NCBI GenBank assembly: GCA_945872035.1
Contig: CAMBYA010000192.1
Location: 1-5,298 of the forward strand
DNA: 5,298 bases
Direction of reading: 5' to 3'
Source: Rhizobium sp. Q54
GTDB taxonomy: Bacteria > Pseudomonadota > Alphaproteobacteria > SMXS01
Shown: in pieces, positions 4,731 through 5,298 of the stretch
How the letters are laid out: each line of letters starts with the position of its first letter
Numbering within the stretch: position 1 is the first letter of the stretch
Made by a program: the position numbers and the translations under genes
The notes under the pieces: model-generated
The model's database searches: none
Told to the model about the DNA's origin: nothing
Seen by the model: only the letters and a program-made list of their open reading frames with translations

Positions 4731-5298
4731 GTGTCGGCCCGCGACTGCGACTTCCTGATCATCGGCGCCGGCATCGCCGGCGCGAGCGCCGGCTATTTCC
4801 TCAGCCGGCACGGCAGCGTGGCGCTGCTCGAGCGGGAAAGCGCGCCCGGCTATCACACCACGGGCCGGTCGGCGGCGTTCTACGCGCCGTCCTATGGCGG
4901 ACCCAGTATTCGGCCGCTGACCATCGCGTCGGGTCCGTTCCTGCGCACGCCGCCGGACGGTTTCACCGACACACCGCTGCTGACCGATCGGGGCGCGCTC
5001 TACATCGCCCGCGACGACCAGATCGCCGCGCTCGACGCGTTCGAGGCGGCGCTCCGCCCGTTCGAGCCCGACATCGTGCGGATGGACGGCGGGCAGGCCC
5101 GCGAAATGTGCGGGGTGCTGCGCGGGGATTACGTGGCGTCGGCGCTGCTAGAGCCGGAATGCGCCGACCTCGACGTCAACGCCGTCCACCAGGGCTTCCT
5201 GCGCGGCCTGCGCCAGCACGGCGGCAGCGTGATCACCAACGCCACCGCGTTGTCGATCGTCCGCACCGACGGCAAGTGGGTCGTCGAGACGCCGTCCG
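4731..5298 (+). CDS. FAD-dependent D-amino-acid dehydrogenase/oxidase (DauA-like), 3'-truncated
   Basis: The first 189 codons of a DAO-fold flavoenzyme that runs off the window; family members are about 370-380 residues. It opens with the FAD-binding Rossmann motif IIGAGIAGASAGYFL (residues 10-24), with Glu34 in LLERE as the ribose-binding acid, then PGYHTTGRSAAFY (39-51), a typical flavin-contact loop. Later segments DLDVNAVHQGFLRGLRQHGG and TDGKWVVET match the family. The N-terminal half closely resembles Pseudomonas D-arginine dehydrogenase as I remember it, which oxidises D-amino acids to imino acids that hydrolyse to 2-oxo acids plus ammonia. In that alignment Tyr53 is kept (here Tyr55), but His48 becomes Phe50 and the substrate-binding Glu87 becomes Ala. 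A cationic substrate is therefore doubtful and no symbol is given. The GTG start at 4731 is supported by AGGGGA (4716-4721), 9 bases upstream. It is divergent from hisN. Confidence 0.9.
   Translation, partial: MSARDCDFLIIGAGIAGASAGYFLSRHGSVALLERESAPGYHTTGRSAAFYAPSYGGPSIRPLTIASGPFLRTPPDGFTDTPLLTDRGALYIARDDQIAALDAFEAALRPFEPDIVRMDGGQAREMCGVLRGDYVASALLEPECADLDVNAVHQGFLRGLRQHGGSVITNATALSIVRTDGKWVVETPS

Overview
This window has the look of a chromosomal stretch from a high-GC Gram-negative bacterium, most likely an alphaproteobacterium. The basis is strong G/C bias at third codon positions, GTG starts, clear Shine-Dalgarno sequences, a Uup-type ABC-F protein, an inositol-monophosphatase-type HisN, and two exported proteins with Sec signal peptides. 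The genus cannot be told from these data. No RNA gene, insertion sequence, CRISPR array or phage gene was seen.

Layout. Positions 1-986 (+) hold the C-terminal two thirds of Uup: the second ATPase domain, a linker and the coiled-coil tail. Its stop overlaps the GTG start of an alpha/beta-hydrolase of the lysophospholipase/monoacylglycerol lipase type (983-1906, +), so the two are translationally coupled. Positions 1907-2137 carry only a possible small membrane-protein frame on the + strand (from 1929), which would run antisense into the next gene. Three genes then lie on the minus strand, in transcription order: hisN (4660-3860, histidinol-phosphatase), an exported Hcp-fold protein (3761-3168) and an exported CsgG-family protein with a C-terminal FlgT-C-like domain (3076-2138). 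Divergent from hisN, across a 70-bp spacer with a 15-bp palindrome, is the start of a FAD-dependent D-amino-acid dehydrogenase/oxidase (4731 to beyond the window end, +) related to D-arginine dehydrogenase.

How the genes fit together. The housekeeping genes (uup, hisN) and the two metabolic enzymes look ordinary. The striking part is the pair in the middle. One protein has the fold signature of the type VI secretion tube protein Hcp but carries a Sec signal peptide. It sits 91 bp upstream of a CsgG-like protein that also has a Sec signal peptide but no cysteine for lipidation. Both would be sent to the periplasm, where a canonical Hcp does not act. No other T6SS or curli gene is present in the window. 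The pair may be a two-protein envelope or secretion module that reuses both folds; this is inference. A strong hairpin between the two genes could set their relative expression.
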